NCBI GenBank assembly: GCA_934373295.1
Contig: CAKROK010000001.1
Location: forward strand, 37,606-101,605
Length of the DNA stretch: 64,000 nucleotides
Reading direction: 5' to 3'
Source of the DNA: an uncultured Christensenellaceae bacterium
Lineage (GTDB): Bacteria > Bacillota > Clostridia > Christensenellales > Christensenellaceae
Part shown: piece by piece, positions 16,350 to 23,847 of the stretch
How positions within the stretch are numbered: the first letter of the stretch is position 1
Layout of the letters: every line of letters begins with the position of its first letter
Made by a program: the position numbers and the translations under genes
The notes under the pieces: model-generated
Seen by the model: only the letters and a program-made list of their open reading frames with translations
Told to the model about the DNA's origin: nothing
Databases searched by the model: none

Positions 16350-17048
16350 TCAAAAATCGATGCTCACTCCGAGCTCGCTCGCCCTGTCTCGCGCAAGCGG
16401 CGTTATTATGGCATCCTTTTCGCACAGCACGCGCATTGTGCCGTTCTCGGCCGCCTCGTTGACCTCGTTTTCCGTGACGAGCGCCGCGCGGCAAACTTCG
16501 CCGAACTCCTGCGCCGGGCGGTATGCTATCACGCGCACGCCCATGCCCGTGAGTATGTCTATCGCGTCCACGACCTTTGCGAAGAACGTCGAGCGCTTGA
16601 ACTTGGGCGTTTCAAAATCGAGCAGCAGCGTGACCCGCCTGCCCCACAGCAGCGGGCGTAAAAACGCCTGTTCTATAAAGCCCTCGTCATCGCCCTCCGC
16701 GAGCTTATAAAGCTGCGTGAGCTTGGGCGTCACGAGTACGATATCCGCCGCGCCGGCGATCATCTGAAACAGCTCCGCCTCGTCGTGCTCGTCCTTTACC
16801 TCAAACGCAAAGCATCCGGGCGCGCAGAACTCCACCCCGTTAAACAGCGCGCATTGTATGCCCGTGCCGAAGTGCTTTTTAAGGTATTCGCCGCAGGTCT
16901 TTTTTGAAGGCACAAAAGACGTAAACAGAGCCACCGTCCCGCTTACGTTTTCGTTCTTTTCATCCTGATATTGTATTGTCTTAACGACCTCCTCGACTAT
17001 CTTTGAGATGAGCGCCTCGAGATCGATATTACCAAGGTCAAAAGCCAT
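16350..17048 (-). CDS. BMC-associated protein of unknown function with targeting helix and ITPLARD end
   Basis: The 232-residue product of the first gene in the BMC operon. Residues ~8-27 (DLEALISKIVEEVVKTIQ) form an amphipathic, encapsulation-type helix. The middle (AADIVLVTPKLTQLYKLAEGDDEGFIEQAFLRP, then VTLLLDFE) looks like an alpha/beta flavoprotein-type fold, and the C-terminus carries VLCEKDAIITPLARDRASELG. An ITPLARD-type ending occurs in several BMC-associated proteins, and the whole resembles the 'eut_hyp' family found in ethanolamine and other BMC operons. I do not know its reaction. AGGGGTAGCT precedes the ATG and a consensus promoter lies 37 bases upstream. Confidence 0.75.
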   Translation of the reverse strand: MAFDLGNIDLEALISKIVEEVVKTIQYQDEKNENVSGTVALFTSFVPSKKTCGEYLKKHFGTGIQCALFNGVEFCAPGCFAFEVKDEHDEAELFQMIAGAADIVLVTPKLTQLYKLAEGDDEGFIEQAFLRPLLWGRRVTLLLDFETPKFKRSTFFAKVVDAIDILTGMGVRVIAYRPAQEFGEVCRAALVTENEVNEAAENGTMRVLCEKDAIITPLARDRASELGVSIDF

Positions 17049-17080
17049 AGCTACCCCTATTTAAGCATTTGTTCTTACAA

Positions 17081-17096
17081 TACAATTATAAATGTA
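17081..17096 (-). promoter_or_regulatory. Imperfect palindrome over the BMC -10 box (candidate operator)
   Basis: TACAATTATAAATGTA is a 16-base dyad with one mismatched pair and it covers the -10 element. A protein bound here would block RNA polymerase. The downstream GntR regulator is the obvious candidate, but that is inference. Confidence 0.45.
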
Positions 17097-17113
17097 CGCA
17101 CAATGTTTGTCAA
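17085..17113 (-). promoter_or_regulatory. Consensus sigma-A promoter of the BMC operon
   Basis: On the minus strand TTGACA (17108-17113) and TATAAT (17085-17090) match consensus perfectly with a 17-base spacer. Transcription should start near 17078, giving a ~30-base leader before ATG 17048. So strong a core promoter implies control by a repressor. Confidence 0.85.
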
Positions 17114-17164
17114 CCACATCAAATGTACTTTAATTTATACCATTTATGCGCACACATTTTTCCA

Positions 17165-17179
17165 AATGTATCATACATT
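17165..17179. promoter_or_regulatory. Perfect 15-base palindrome upstream of the BMC promoter (candidate operator)
   Basis: AATGTAT-C-ATACATT has perfect 7-base arms and lies about 52 bases upstream of the -35 box, ending on the stop codon of the YcxB-like gene. It shares the AAATGTA half-site with copies near 17090 and 17121. Spaced half-sites would suit a dimeric regulator, perhaps with looping. Confidence 0.45.
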
Positions 17180-17679
17180 CACTTACAACTAAAGCCCTTC
17201 TCGCGTGCAATATTTTTGAGCTGCTCCGCCGTTCCCTCGACTATATGCTCCGTGTTTATTATCATCGCGTGGGTTTTCGATACATATATATAAATGTACT
17301 TTCCGTTTGTACGTACCTTTTTCACATCATCCCACTTGCTCGAACCGAACTTGCCCGTGGTCTTGTTGTTCCAGACGATCTTCTTTTCGTTTATCTCATA
17401 TTTAATGTCTATGGAAAATCTGTTCAAGCCGGACTGCTTGAGGTTGTTAAACATCTTCATGAAGAACTGTATCACCCACAGCACGATTATAATAACGCCC
17501 AGCGTGAGCGCCGTATCGCGGAACACCAGCTCATGCATATACTGGCAGACTCCCGCCCCCGCTATGCACACGATAGCTATTATCATAGCCATCCTGAACT
17601 TAAAATCCTGCGTTATTCCGTCGAAAATATAGTAGTCCGTGTAGGTCTTTTTATCGAACTTCGTGTCAACAACTATCAT
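17179..17679 (-). CDS. YcxB-like membrane protein
   Basis: A 166-residue protein with two membrane spans (residues ~30-47, MAMIIAIVCIAGAGVC, and ~58-75, LTLGVIIIVLWVIQFF) and a C-terminal soluble domain (VWNNKTTGKFGSSKWDDVKKV, KYIYIYVSKTHAMIIN) resembling the YcxB/PH-like family. The function is unknown. AAAGGGGTATAAT precedes the ATG. It is on the same strand as the BMC operon and ends just before its promoter region, so read-through is possible but no metabolic link is visible. Confidence 0.7.
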   Translation of the reverse strand: MIVVDTKFDKKTYTDYYIFDGITQDFKFRMAMIIAIVCIAGAGVCQYMHELVFRDTALTLGVIIIVLWVIQFFMKMFNNLKQSGLNRFSIDIKYEINEKKIVWNNKTTGKFGSSKWDDVKKVRTNGKYIYIYVSKTHAMIINTEHIVEGTAEQLKNIAREKGFSCK

Positions 17680-17741
17680 ATTATACCCCTTTAAATTTAT
17701 TCATTTTTATTATAGCACACATCTTTAAATAAATGAATAAC

Positions 17742-17767
17742 AAAAAAGGGTGGTTATATCGCCACCC
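17742..17767 (-). terminator. Intrinsic terminator after asnA
   Basis: On the minus strand GGGTGG-CGATATAA-CCACCC is followed by TTTTTTG, a standard intrinsic terminator just after the asnA stop codon. Confidence 0.85.
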
Positions 17768-17774
17768 ATTAAAA

Positions 17775-18782
17775 TTACAGTAAAACTATTCCCGCATCCG
17801 CGCACTTCTTCATGGTATCTTCACCCCAAACGCTCGCCTGAACCTCGCCGATATGCGCGCAGCCCATCATGAGCATACACAAACGCGATTGACCTATGCC
17901 GCCGCCGATGGTCAGCGGAAGCTCGCCGTTTATCAGCATCTTATGGAAGGGAAGCTCGAGGCGCTCCTCACAGCCCGCCTTTTTGAGCTGGCTTTTGAGG
18001 GAAGTCTCATCCACCCTTATGCCCATCGAGGATACCTCAAATGCGCTGCCTAAGACCTCGTTATAGAAGAGTATATCGCAGTTTAACGCCCAGTCGTCAT
18101 AGTCGGGCGCTCTGCCATCGTGGCGCTCGCCGCTCTTGAGGACATCGCCTATCTGCATTATGACGGCCGTTCCGTGCTCCTTTAAAAACGCATTTTCGCG
18201 CTCCTTGGGCGTCTTATCGGGATACATGTCCTCAAGCTCCTGAGACGTTACGAACGCCGCATCTCTCGAGAGCTTTACGTGCAGCGGAGGAAACTCCTCC
18301 TTGAGCGCGTCATTCGTGTCACACGCCGCGTTTATTATCTTCTGCGCGGTCGCCTTTAAGAAGTCAAGCGTCCTGTCCTCGCGCGTGATTATCTTTTCCC
18401 AATCCCACTGGTCGACGTATACGGAGTGGATGTTGTCCACCTCCTCGTCGCGGCGGATGGCGTTCATGTCCGTATAAAGCCCCTCGCCCACCGAGAACTC
18501 ATATCTCTTTAGCGCGAGTCTCTTCCACTTTGCGAGCGAATGCACGACCTCGCCGTTTAAAGACATATCGGGTATGTCAAAGCTTACGGGGCGCTCCACG
18601 CCGTTTAAATTGTCGTTAAGGCCGGAGCTCTGCGTGACGAAAAGGGGCGCGGACACCCTTTTAAGGTTGAGCGCGCTTTTCAGATAATACTGAAACGAAT
18701 GCTTGATATACTCTATCGCCCTCTGTGTCTCGTATACGCTGAGCGAGTTTTTATATCCTTTGGGAATCATTGAACGATCCAT
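17775..18782 (-). CDS. asnA: Aspartate-ammonia ligase AsnA
   Basis: A 335-residue class II-synthetase-like enzyme making asparagine from aspartate, ammonia and ATP. Family motifs include the N-terminal YETQRAIEYIKHSFQ, APLFVTQSSGLNDNLNGVERPV, the VDQWDWEKI block, and C-terminal GGGIGQSRLCMLMM (class II motif 3 region). Length is near the usual 330. GGAGGTTATT before ATG supports the start. A terminator follows immediately, and the upstream hydrolase gene is co-directional with only an 18-base gap. Confidence 0.97.
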   Translation of the reverse strand: MDRSMIPKGYKNSLSVYETQRAIEYIKHSFQYYLKSALNLKRVSAPLFVTQSSGLNDNLNGVERPVSFDIPDMSLNGEVVHSLAKWKRLALKRYEFSVGEGLYTDMNAIRRDEEVDNIHSVYVDQWDWEKIITREDRTLDFLKATAQKIINAACDTNDALKEEFPPLHVKLSRDAAFVTSQELEDMYPDKTPKERENAFLKEHGTAVIMQIGDVLKSGERHDGRAPDYDDWALNCDILFYNEVLGSAFEVSSMGIRVDETSLKSQLKKAGCEERLELPFHKMLINGELPLTIGGGIGQSRLCMLMMGCAHIGEVQASVWGEDTMKKCADAGIVLL

Positions 18783-18800
18783 AATAACCTCCGAAAAAAC

Positions 18801-19754
18801 TTATTCCAATCCGCGAATAAAACGGGCAATGGCCTCGTCGTATTCGGGTAGATTACTTACTCTAAGATGAGAATGCGCACCCTTATCAAACCATACCATC
18901 TGCTTTTTCTCGCTGCCCAGGCAGTCAAAGAGCTGTCGGCACTTCTCGGGCAATGATGAAATGTCCTGCTTTCCACAGATGAACAGTACGGGAATCTTTA
19001 CATTCTTTGCGCGTTTCAATGGCGTATATTTCTTTATATCTGTGCCTGAATGTTTTTTTATGAGATAGCGCAGCTCGTCACGTACGGGAAAAGCCGGCTT
19101 ATTGAGCGTTTTCATACGCTGTGTTAGTACGTCGTAGAATGAAGAAAACGGCCCCTCACATATAATCGTTTTAAGCTCCTGTGGACAGTTTTCATTTGCT
19201 GCGACGTATATCGCCGTCGCTCCGCCTATGCAAAGCCCATGAATAGCGAATTCCTCCACTCCGTATTCGTCGCGCAAAAGTCCCATCCACTTTATCACGT
19301 CATATTGTTCGTGATAGCCGACGGAATCGCATATACCCTCACTCATGCCGTGCGCACGGATGTCTATCACAAGTACGTTATAGCCCATGTCTTTATAGGG
19401 AAAAGCAAAATAATAGCTGTATCTCAATCCCTCGTTTTTGCCGGGGATGATGATGACGGCTTTTTTGAATCCAAAGTCATAGTATTCGCCAAAGAGCTTG
19501 AGACCGTCATTTTTAACAGACAGCTCTATCATACAATTCATATTATCGTTCGCCCATTTAACTCCATCGAGATACATGCCGTAATGCTCCTCATTTTCCG
19601 GGGCGGAGCATTCTCTCGACCACTTATTCGGCGAAGTTCTCACAAGAAGATCATTATATAGCCCGCGGGCGATGTTCATAGTGCTGAATATCAAGCCCAT
19701 AGCGCCCACACCCAAAAAAGCTAATATTACTATTAACCACCAATACCACTCCAT
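18801..19754 (-). CDS. Membrane-anchored alpha/beta hydrolase with Cys in the nucleophile position
   Basis: A 317-residue protein from ATG 19754 (GAGGTTTGTTT upstream; a TTG six bases earlier is less likely). Residues ~3-25 are a membrane anchor. The hydrolase core shows VLVIDIRAHGMSEG, the nucleophile elbow HGLCIGGA, FICGKQD (acid) and DKGAHSHLR (His). The elbow is G-L-C-I-G, with Cys in place of the usual Ser, as in dienelactone hydrolase. It resembles YqkD-like Bacillota hydrolases. The substrate is unknown. Confidence 0.78.
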   Translation of the reverse strand: MEWYWWLIVILAFLGVGAMGLIFSTMNIARGLYNDLLVRTSPNKWSRECSAPENEEHYGMYLDGVKWANDNMNCMIELSVKNDGLKLFGEYYDFGFKKAVIIIPGKNEGLRYSYYFAFPYKDMGYNVLVIDIRAHGMSEGICDSVGYHEQYDVIKWMGLLRDEYGVEEFAIHGLCIGGATAIYVAANENCPQELKTIICEGPFSSFYDVLTQRMKTLNKPAFPVRDELRYLIKKHSGTDIKKYTPLKRAKNVKIPVLFICGKQDISSLPEKCRQLFDCLGSEKKQMVWFDKGAHSHLRVSNLPEYDEAIARFIRGLE

Positions 19755-19915
19755 AAACAAACCTCAACAAATATGCTGGCACGATTATATCACATATCGG
19801 ATAGCATGAAAAGAGAAAAATGGTCGAAGGAAGCCATTCTGCGCAAAAAAGGTCGAAAAAGCGCGGGAAGTTACACTCTGTATGTATGCGTTTTCCCGAG
19901 AAATACGGCATAAAA

Positions 19916-20740
19916 TCATCTATCTACAGGGATGAGTATCTCCGTCACGAACTTTTCCGTGTCGCTCGTGATGCCGTAGTCTATCATAGTGACCTCGCGC
20001 GATGGGCCGCATATTTTAAGCCCATTTTCGTGGGCAAAGTCCATCAGCCGCGAATACTGCTCGGGCGCCTCCGTGTGGCTTCCGCGAAAGCGAACGCGCA
20101 TACACAGCGTCTCGCCTAAAGTGCGCGTCTGTCCGTCATAGTTATCCTCTTCATCTAAAATCAAGAAAATGCTGTCGTATCGGGCATATTGTCCGGAAAT
20201 AAGGTGGTCTTTTGATATGCTCAAGCCCACCTTTCCCAAAAACACGACGGGCTCGGCGTCCGATTTTTCCAGCCTGCGAATGGGCGCCTCCATGTCCAAA
20301 AACTCGCTTATGTTGAGCGAATCGTCCATCCATACCATTCGACACGCGCCCGCGCGCACTGTCTCCACGCAGTTTATCTTCGCGTTTTGCGCCTCATTGA
20401 GCTGCTTTAGACGGTTATCTATCTTGCGCTCGATGCGCTTTAACTCCCGCTGCTTTTCCACCACCGCCGCCTTTTGCTGCCTGAGCTTTTCCTCGATGCG
20501 CCCGACCTCTCTGTTCTTTAAAAAATCGGAAATCTCATAGAGCGGCATGTCCAGCGCGCGCAGGTATCTTATCGTATTCAACACCTCAAATTGGCGCGTG
20601 CTGTAATATCTGTAGCCCGACTCGGGCGAGACGTACTCCGGCGTGAGCAAGCCCTCTTTTTCGTAATGCCTAAGACTGCTCACGCTCAAATGAAACAGCC
20701 GCGCAACATCGCCTATCGAAAACAGCTTTTTATCATCCAT
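19916..20740 (-). CDS. MerR-family multidrug-type transcriptional activator
   Basis: A 274-residue regulator from ATG 20740 (MDDKKLFSIGDVARLFHLS, the normal MerR start; an ATG 33 bases upstream is possible). Residues ~5-75 form the winged helix (SSLRHYEKEGLLTPEYVSPESGYRYY), then a long coiled coil (residues ~80-125), then an effector domain resembling BmrR/BltR/GyrI-like sensors. Its start overlaps the last codons of the MATE gene, so the two are translationally coupled. The MATE promoter has the 19-base spacer and dyad that MerR proteins act on, so this protein very likely controls its own operon. Confidence 0.9.
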   Translation of the reverse strand: MDDKKLFSIGDVARLFHLSVSSLRHYEKEGLLTPEYVSPESGYRYYSTRQFEVLNTIRYLRALDMPLYEISDFLKNREVGRIEEKLRQQKAAVVEKQRELKRIERKIDNRLKQLNEAQNAKINCVETVRAGACRMVWMDDSLNISEFLDMEAPIRRLEKSDAEPVVFLGKVGLSISKDHLISGQYARYDSIFLILDEEDNYDGQTRTLGETLCMRVRFRGSHTEAPEQYSRLMDFAHENGLKICGPSREVTMIDYGITSDTEKFVTEILIPVDR

Positions 20741-22103
20741 ATGCGGGTCTGTCCCCCTTTTTAAGCCTGTCATTGCGCCTTATGAGCACGAACGCTATGA
20801 CGCATATTATAACGGATAACAAAGACCCCGTCGCCGTCGCCAGCCCCATGGGAAAGAGCGTATCCGCGAACAGCTTTGACGTGAGGTATACCCCCGGTAT
20901 GCGCACGAGCGCGATAGCGACGATGTTATGTAAAAAGGACAATCCCGACTTTCCGCACGCGCAGAAATACCCGCTGAAGCTGAAATGCACGCCCGCAAAA
21001 ATGCAGTCCCAGATATATCCGCGCATATACTGCCCACCCATGCGCACGACCTGCGCTCCCTCCGCAGTGGCCGAGTCCGTAAACAGCGCCACGATGGATT
21101 CCGCACAGAATTGTATCGCGACGGACACTATTATGCCAAAGCCGACCGCGATAAATATCGCATATCTGAGCGTGCTTATCGCGCGCTCGGGCTTTCCCGC
21201 GCCGATGTTCTGCGCGCCCAGCGCCGAAACCGCGGACAGCATGGAGGATGGGACGAGGAACACAAAGCTCATGAATTTTTCCACTATTCCCACCGCCGCG
21301 GCATCGTTAAGCCCTCTGTGGTTCGCGATAATCGTTATTATTATAAATGCGACCTGAATTAGGCCGTCCTGCACGGCCACGGGCACGCCTATTTTTAATA
21401 TCTGACTCATGACTTCCCGCTTAGGCTTAAAATCATCTTTTTTGATATCGACGCTTTTTCTTTTTATTATGACTATCAACGAGACTATCACGCTTATAGC
21501 CTGCGCGAGCGTCGTGCCCAGCGCCGCGCCCGCAGGGCCTAATCGAAGCGCGCCCATGAACAGATAATCCAGCCCTATATTAGCAAGGCAGGCCAATGCG
21601 ATAAAGTACATCGGACTCTTGCTGTCCCCCATCCCGCGGAATATCGAGCTTATTATGTTGTATGCCGTTATAAACGGTATGCCGATAAAGCATATCGCGA
21701 GATAGCTGACCGTCCCCTCGACCGCCTTTTGCGGCGTGGACATCACGGAAACTATCGGGCGCACAAGCACGAGCAGAATTATGGTTATAACTACGGAAAG
21801 GGACATGAACAGCGTAACGGTGTTTCCCACATCCTGCGCCATGCGCTTTTTATTCCCCGCGCCCACGGCACGTCCTATGCTCACCGTCGCGCCCATAGCG
21901 AGGCCGACTATCATCACCGTGAGCATGTGCATCACCTGAGAGCCTATCGAGACGGCGGTCGTGCTCGCGACCTGCTCATACTGCCCGATTATAAACAGAT
22001 CCGCCATGCCGTAAAGCGTCTGCAAGAAATATGAGAGCAGATAGGGCAGGCTGAACACTATTACGTTTTTAAATACACTTCCCGTGGTGAGATTTTTTTC
22101 CAT
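20733..22103 (-). CDS. MATE-family multidrug/sodium antiporter (MerR-controlled)
   Basis: A 456-residue, 12-span membrane protein with the two-fold MATE pattern: MADLFIIGQYEQVASTTAVSIGSQV near the N-terminus and VGIVEKFMSFVFLVPSSMLSAVSALGAQNIGAGKPERA in the second half. These proteins export cationic drugs or metabolites using H+ or Na+ gradients. AGAGGGATATAAA precedes ATG 22103. The gene is first in an operon with the overlapping merR-type regulator, an arrangement like bmr/bmrR or blt/bltR. Confidence 0.92.
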   Translation of the reverse strand: MEKNLTTGSVFKNVIVFSLPYLLSYFLQTLYGMADLFIIGQYEQVASTTAVSIGSQVMHMLTVMIVGLAMGATVSIGRAVGAGNKKRMAQDVGNTVTLFMSLSVVITIILLVLVRPIVSVMSTPQKAVEGTVSYLAICFIGIPFITAYNIISSIFRGMGDSKSPMYFIALACLANIGLDYLFMGALRLGPAGAALGTTLAQAISVIVSLIVIIKRKSVDIKKDDFKPKREVMSQILKIGVPVAVQDGLIQVAFIIITIIANHRGLNDAAAVGIVEKFMSFVFLVPSSMLSAVSALGAQNIGAGKPERAISTLRYAIFIAVGFGIIVSVAIQFCAESIVALFTDSATAEGAQVVRMGGQYMRGYIWDCIFAGVHFSFSGYFCACGKSGLSFLHNIVAIALVRIPGVYLTSKLFADTLFPMGLATATGSLLSVIICVIAFVLIRRNDRLKKGDRPAYG

Positions 22104-22137
22104 TTTATATCCCTCTTTGAAATTATTCCATGGGTAT

Positions 22138-22168
22138 ATTATAAACTCTATATCTATTGTAGAGTCAA
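22138..22168 (-). promoter_or_regulatory. MerR-type promoter (19-base spacer with dyad) of the MATE-MerR operon
   Basis: On the minus strand TTGACT (22163-22168) and TATAAT (22138-22143) are separated by 19 bases, too long for normal sigma-A activity. The dyad ACTCTA-N9-TAGAGT (22145-22165) is centred between them. This is the hallmark of promoters distorted and activated by MerR proteins, and the operon's second gene encodes one. Confidence 0.88.
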
Positions 22169-22256
22169 GGATTTTATTTTTATCACATCAAGATGTATCC
22201 AAATTGTAAACGACCCTAAAAAATGTATACAAGTAGTAAATTCTTGTTCATTTGTA

Positions 22257-22285
22257 TTGAGCAACCGCAAAAAAAGATGTAAAAT
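22257..22285 (+). promoter_or_regulatory. Sigma-A promoter of the Dlt-like operon
   Basis: TTGAGC (22257-22262), 17 bases, then TAAAAT (22280-22285). The start codon at 22333 is about 40 bases beyond the expected transcription start, with GGAAGGTAATCAA as ribosome binding site. The region is divergent from the MATE-MerR promoter. Confidence 0.7.
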
Positions 22286-22332
22286 ATACCTTGTGAATTA
22301 AAAGACTAAATGCAACCACGGAAGGTAATCAA

Positions 22333-23838
22333 ATGTTTAAAAACGTGCTTGACTGCTTCGAAAATACGGCGGATAAATACGCGGAAAGGCCCGCGGTCAC
22401 GGACGAAAACACGACCATCAGCTACCGCGAGCTTAAAAACCGCGCGCAAAAAATGGGCGGCGCTTTGGCGGGCATGATATCCCAAAGGCAGCCCGTCGCG
22501 GTTTACGGCGATAAGAGCATCTCCGTCCTATGCGCATTTTTGGGCATAGCCTATGCGGGAGGGTGCTATACCTTATTAAACCCCGAGCTTCCCGAGGACC
22601 GCTTAAAGACGGTCTGTACTCTCATAAATTCCGACTTCATATTGACGGACGACGAGCATTTTAAAAGAGCGTCCGAGCTTTTTTGCGATAAAAAAATAAT
22701 ACTCATAAGCTCCCTTTTGGATATGCCGGCGGAAAATTCGGCGCTTCTTGTTGAGCGGCGCAGACGCTCGATAGACACCGACCCGCTCTACATCAACTTC
22801 ACATCCGGCTCGACGGGCGTGCCCAAGGGCATAGTCGTGAGCCACCGCAGCGTGATGGATTTCATATCCTGCTTCACCGAGCTTTTTGACATCGGCGATA
22901 CAGACGTCATCGGCAATCAGGCGCCCTTTGATTTTGACGTCTCCGTTAAGGACATATACTCCGCGCTGTTCACAGGCGCAAGGTTGGTCATTATACCGCG
23001 CAGACTGTTCTCCGCCCCCACCGCGCTAATAGACTATATCTGCGAAAACGGCGTGACGACTATGATATGGGCGGTCTCCGCATTAAGCCTGTTAAAGACG
23101 TTCCACGCGCTGGAATACAAAAATCCCGCGAACGTGCGCAAGGTGCTTTTCAGCGGCGAGGTCATGCCGAATAAAGTGTTAAATTATCTTCGCCGCTTTT
23201 TGCCAAATGCGCTTCTCGTCAACCTATACGGCCCGACGGAAATAACCTGCAACTGCACCTACCATATCCTCTCCCCCGAAAGGGATTACGCGGACGGCAT
23301 ACCCATCGGCATACCATTCCCCAACGAAGATGTCTTTTTACTGGACGATGAAAACCGCGAGATAACGGAAAAAGATGTTTCAGGCGAGGTATGCGTGCGC
23401 GGGACGGCGCTCGCGCTGGGGTATTACCGCGCGGACGACGAAAATGAAAAACACTTCACGCCAAACCCGCTCAATGGCTGCTATCCCGAAAGGATATACC
23501 GCACGGGCGATCTCGCAAAATACGACCAAAACGGCGAGTTGGTATTCTGCGGCAGGAAGGACTTTCAGATAAAATACATGGGGCACCGCATTGAGCTGGA
23601 GGAGATCGAGCGCAGGATGGCCGAGACGAACGGCGTCGAGCAATGCTGCTGCATCTTTGACGATAAAAAGCAGCGGTTAAAGGGCTATTACATCGGCAGC
23701 ATCGACAAGGCCGAGCTTCATTCGATATTAAAAGGCTCACTGCCCGCGTTCATGGTACCCGGAATACTGCATAAGCTGGAGAGCTTCCCGCTCACCAAGA
23801 ACGGGAAGACGGATCGCAAAAAGTTAGCGGATTTATAG
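22333..23838 (+). CDS. DltA-like amino-acid adenylating enzyme (stand-alone A domain)
   Basis: A 501-residue ANL-superfamily ligase with core motifs FTSGSTGVPKG (A3), NLYGPTEITCN (A5), YRTGDLAKYDQNGELVFCGRKD (A7-A8) and PLTKNGKTDRKKL (A10, catalytic Lys). It is closest in layout to D-alanine:carrier ligase DltA. FDFDVSVKD keeps the Asp that binds the substrate amino group. In the DltA FCGEVLP motif, whose Cys selects D-alanine, this protein has FSGEVMP (Cys to Ser), so the substrate may not be D-alanine. It would charge the carrier protein encoded at 25022. Confidence 0.88.
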   Translation: MFKNVLDCFENTADKYAERPAVTDENTTISYRELKNRAQKMGGALAGMISQRQPVAVYGDKSISVLCAFLGIAYAGGCYTLLNPELPEDRLKTVCTLINSDFILTDDEHFKRASELFCDKKIILISSLLDMPAENSALLVERRRRSIDTDPLYINFTSGSTGVPKGIVVSHRSVMDFISCFTELFDIGDTDVIGNQAPFDFDVSVKDIYSALFTGARLVIIPRRLFSAPTALIDYICENGVTTMIWAVSALSLLKTFHALEYKNPANVRKVLFSGEVMPNKVLNYLRRFLPNALLVNLYGPTEITCNCTYHILSPERDYADGIPIGIPFPNEDVFLLDDENREITEKDVSGEVCVRGTALALGYYRADDENEKHFTPNPLNGCYPERIYRTGDLAKYDQNGELVFCGRKDFQIKYMGHRIELEEIERRMAETNGVEQCCCIFDDKKQRLKGYYIGSIDKAELHSILKGSLPAFMVPGILHKLESFPLTKNGKTDRKKLADL

Positions 23839-23847
23839 GAGAAACAT

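Noticed and set aside
19654..19911. Minus-strand 85-codon frame upstream of the alpha/beta hydrolase
   Set aside because: It overlaps the hydrolase start out of frame, lacks a ribosome binding site and spans its probable promoter region.
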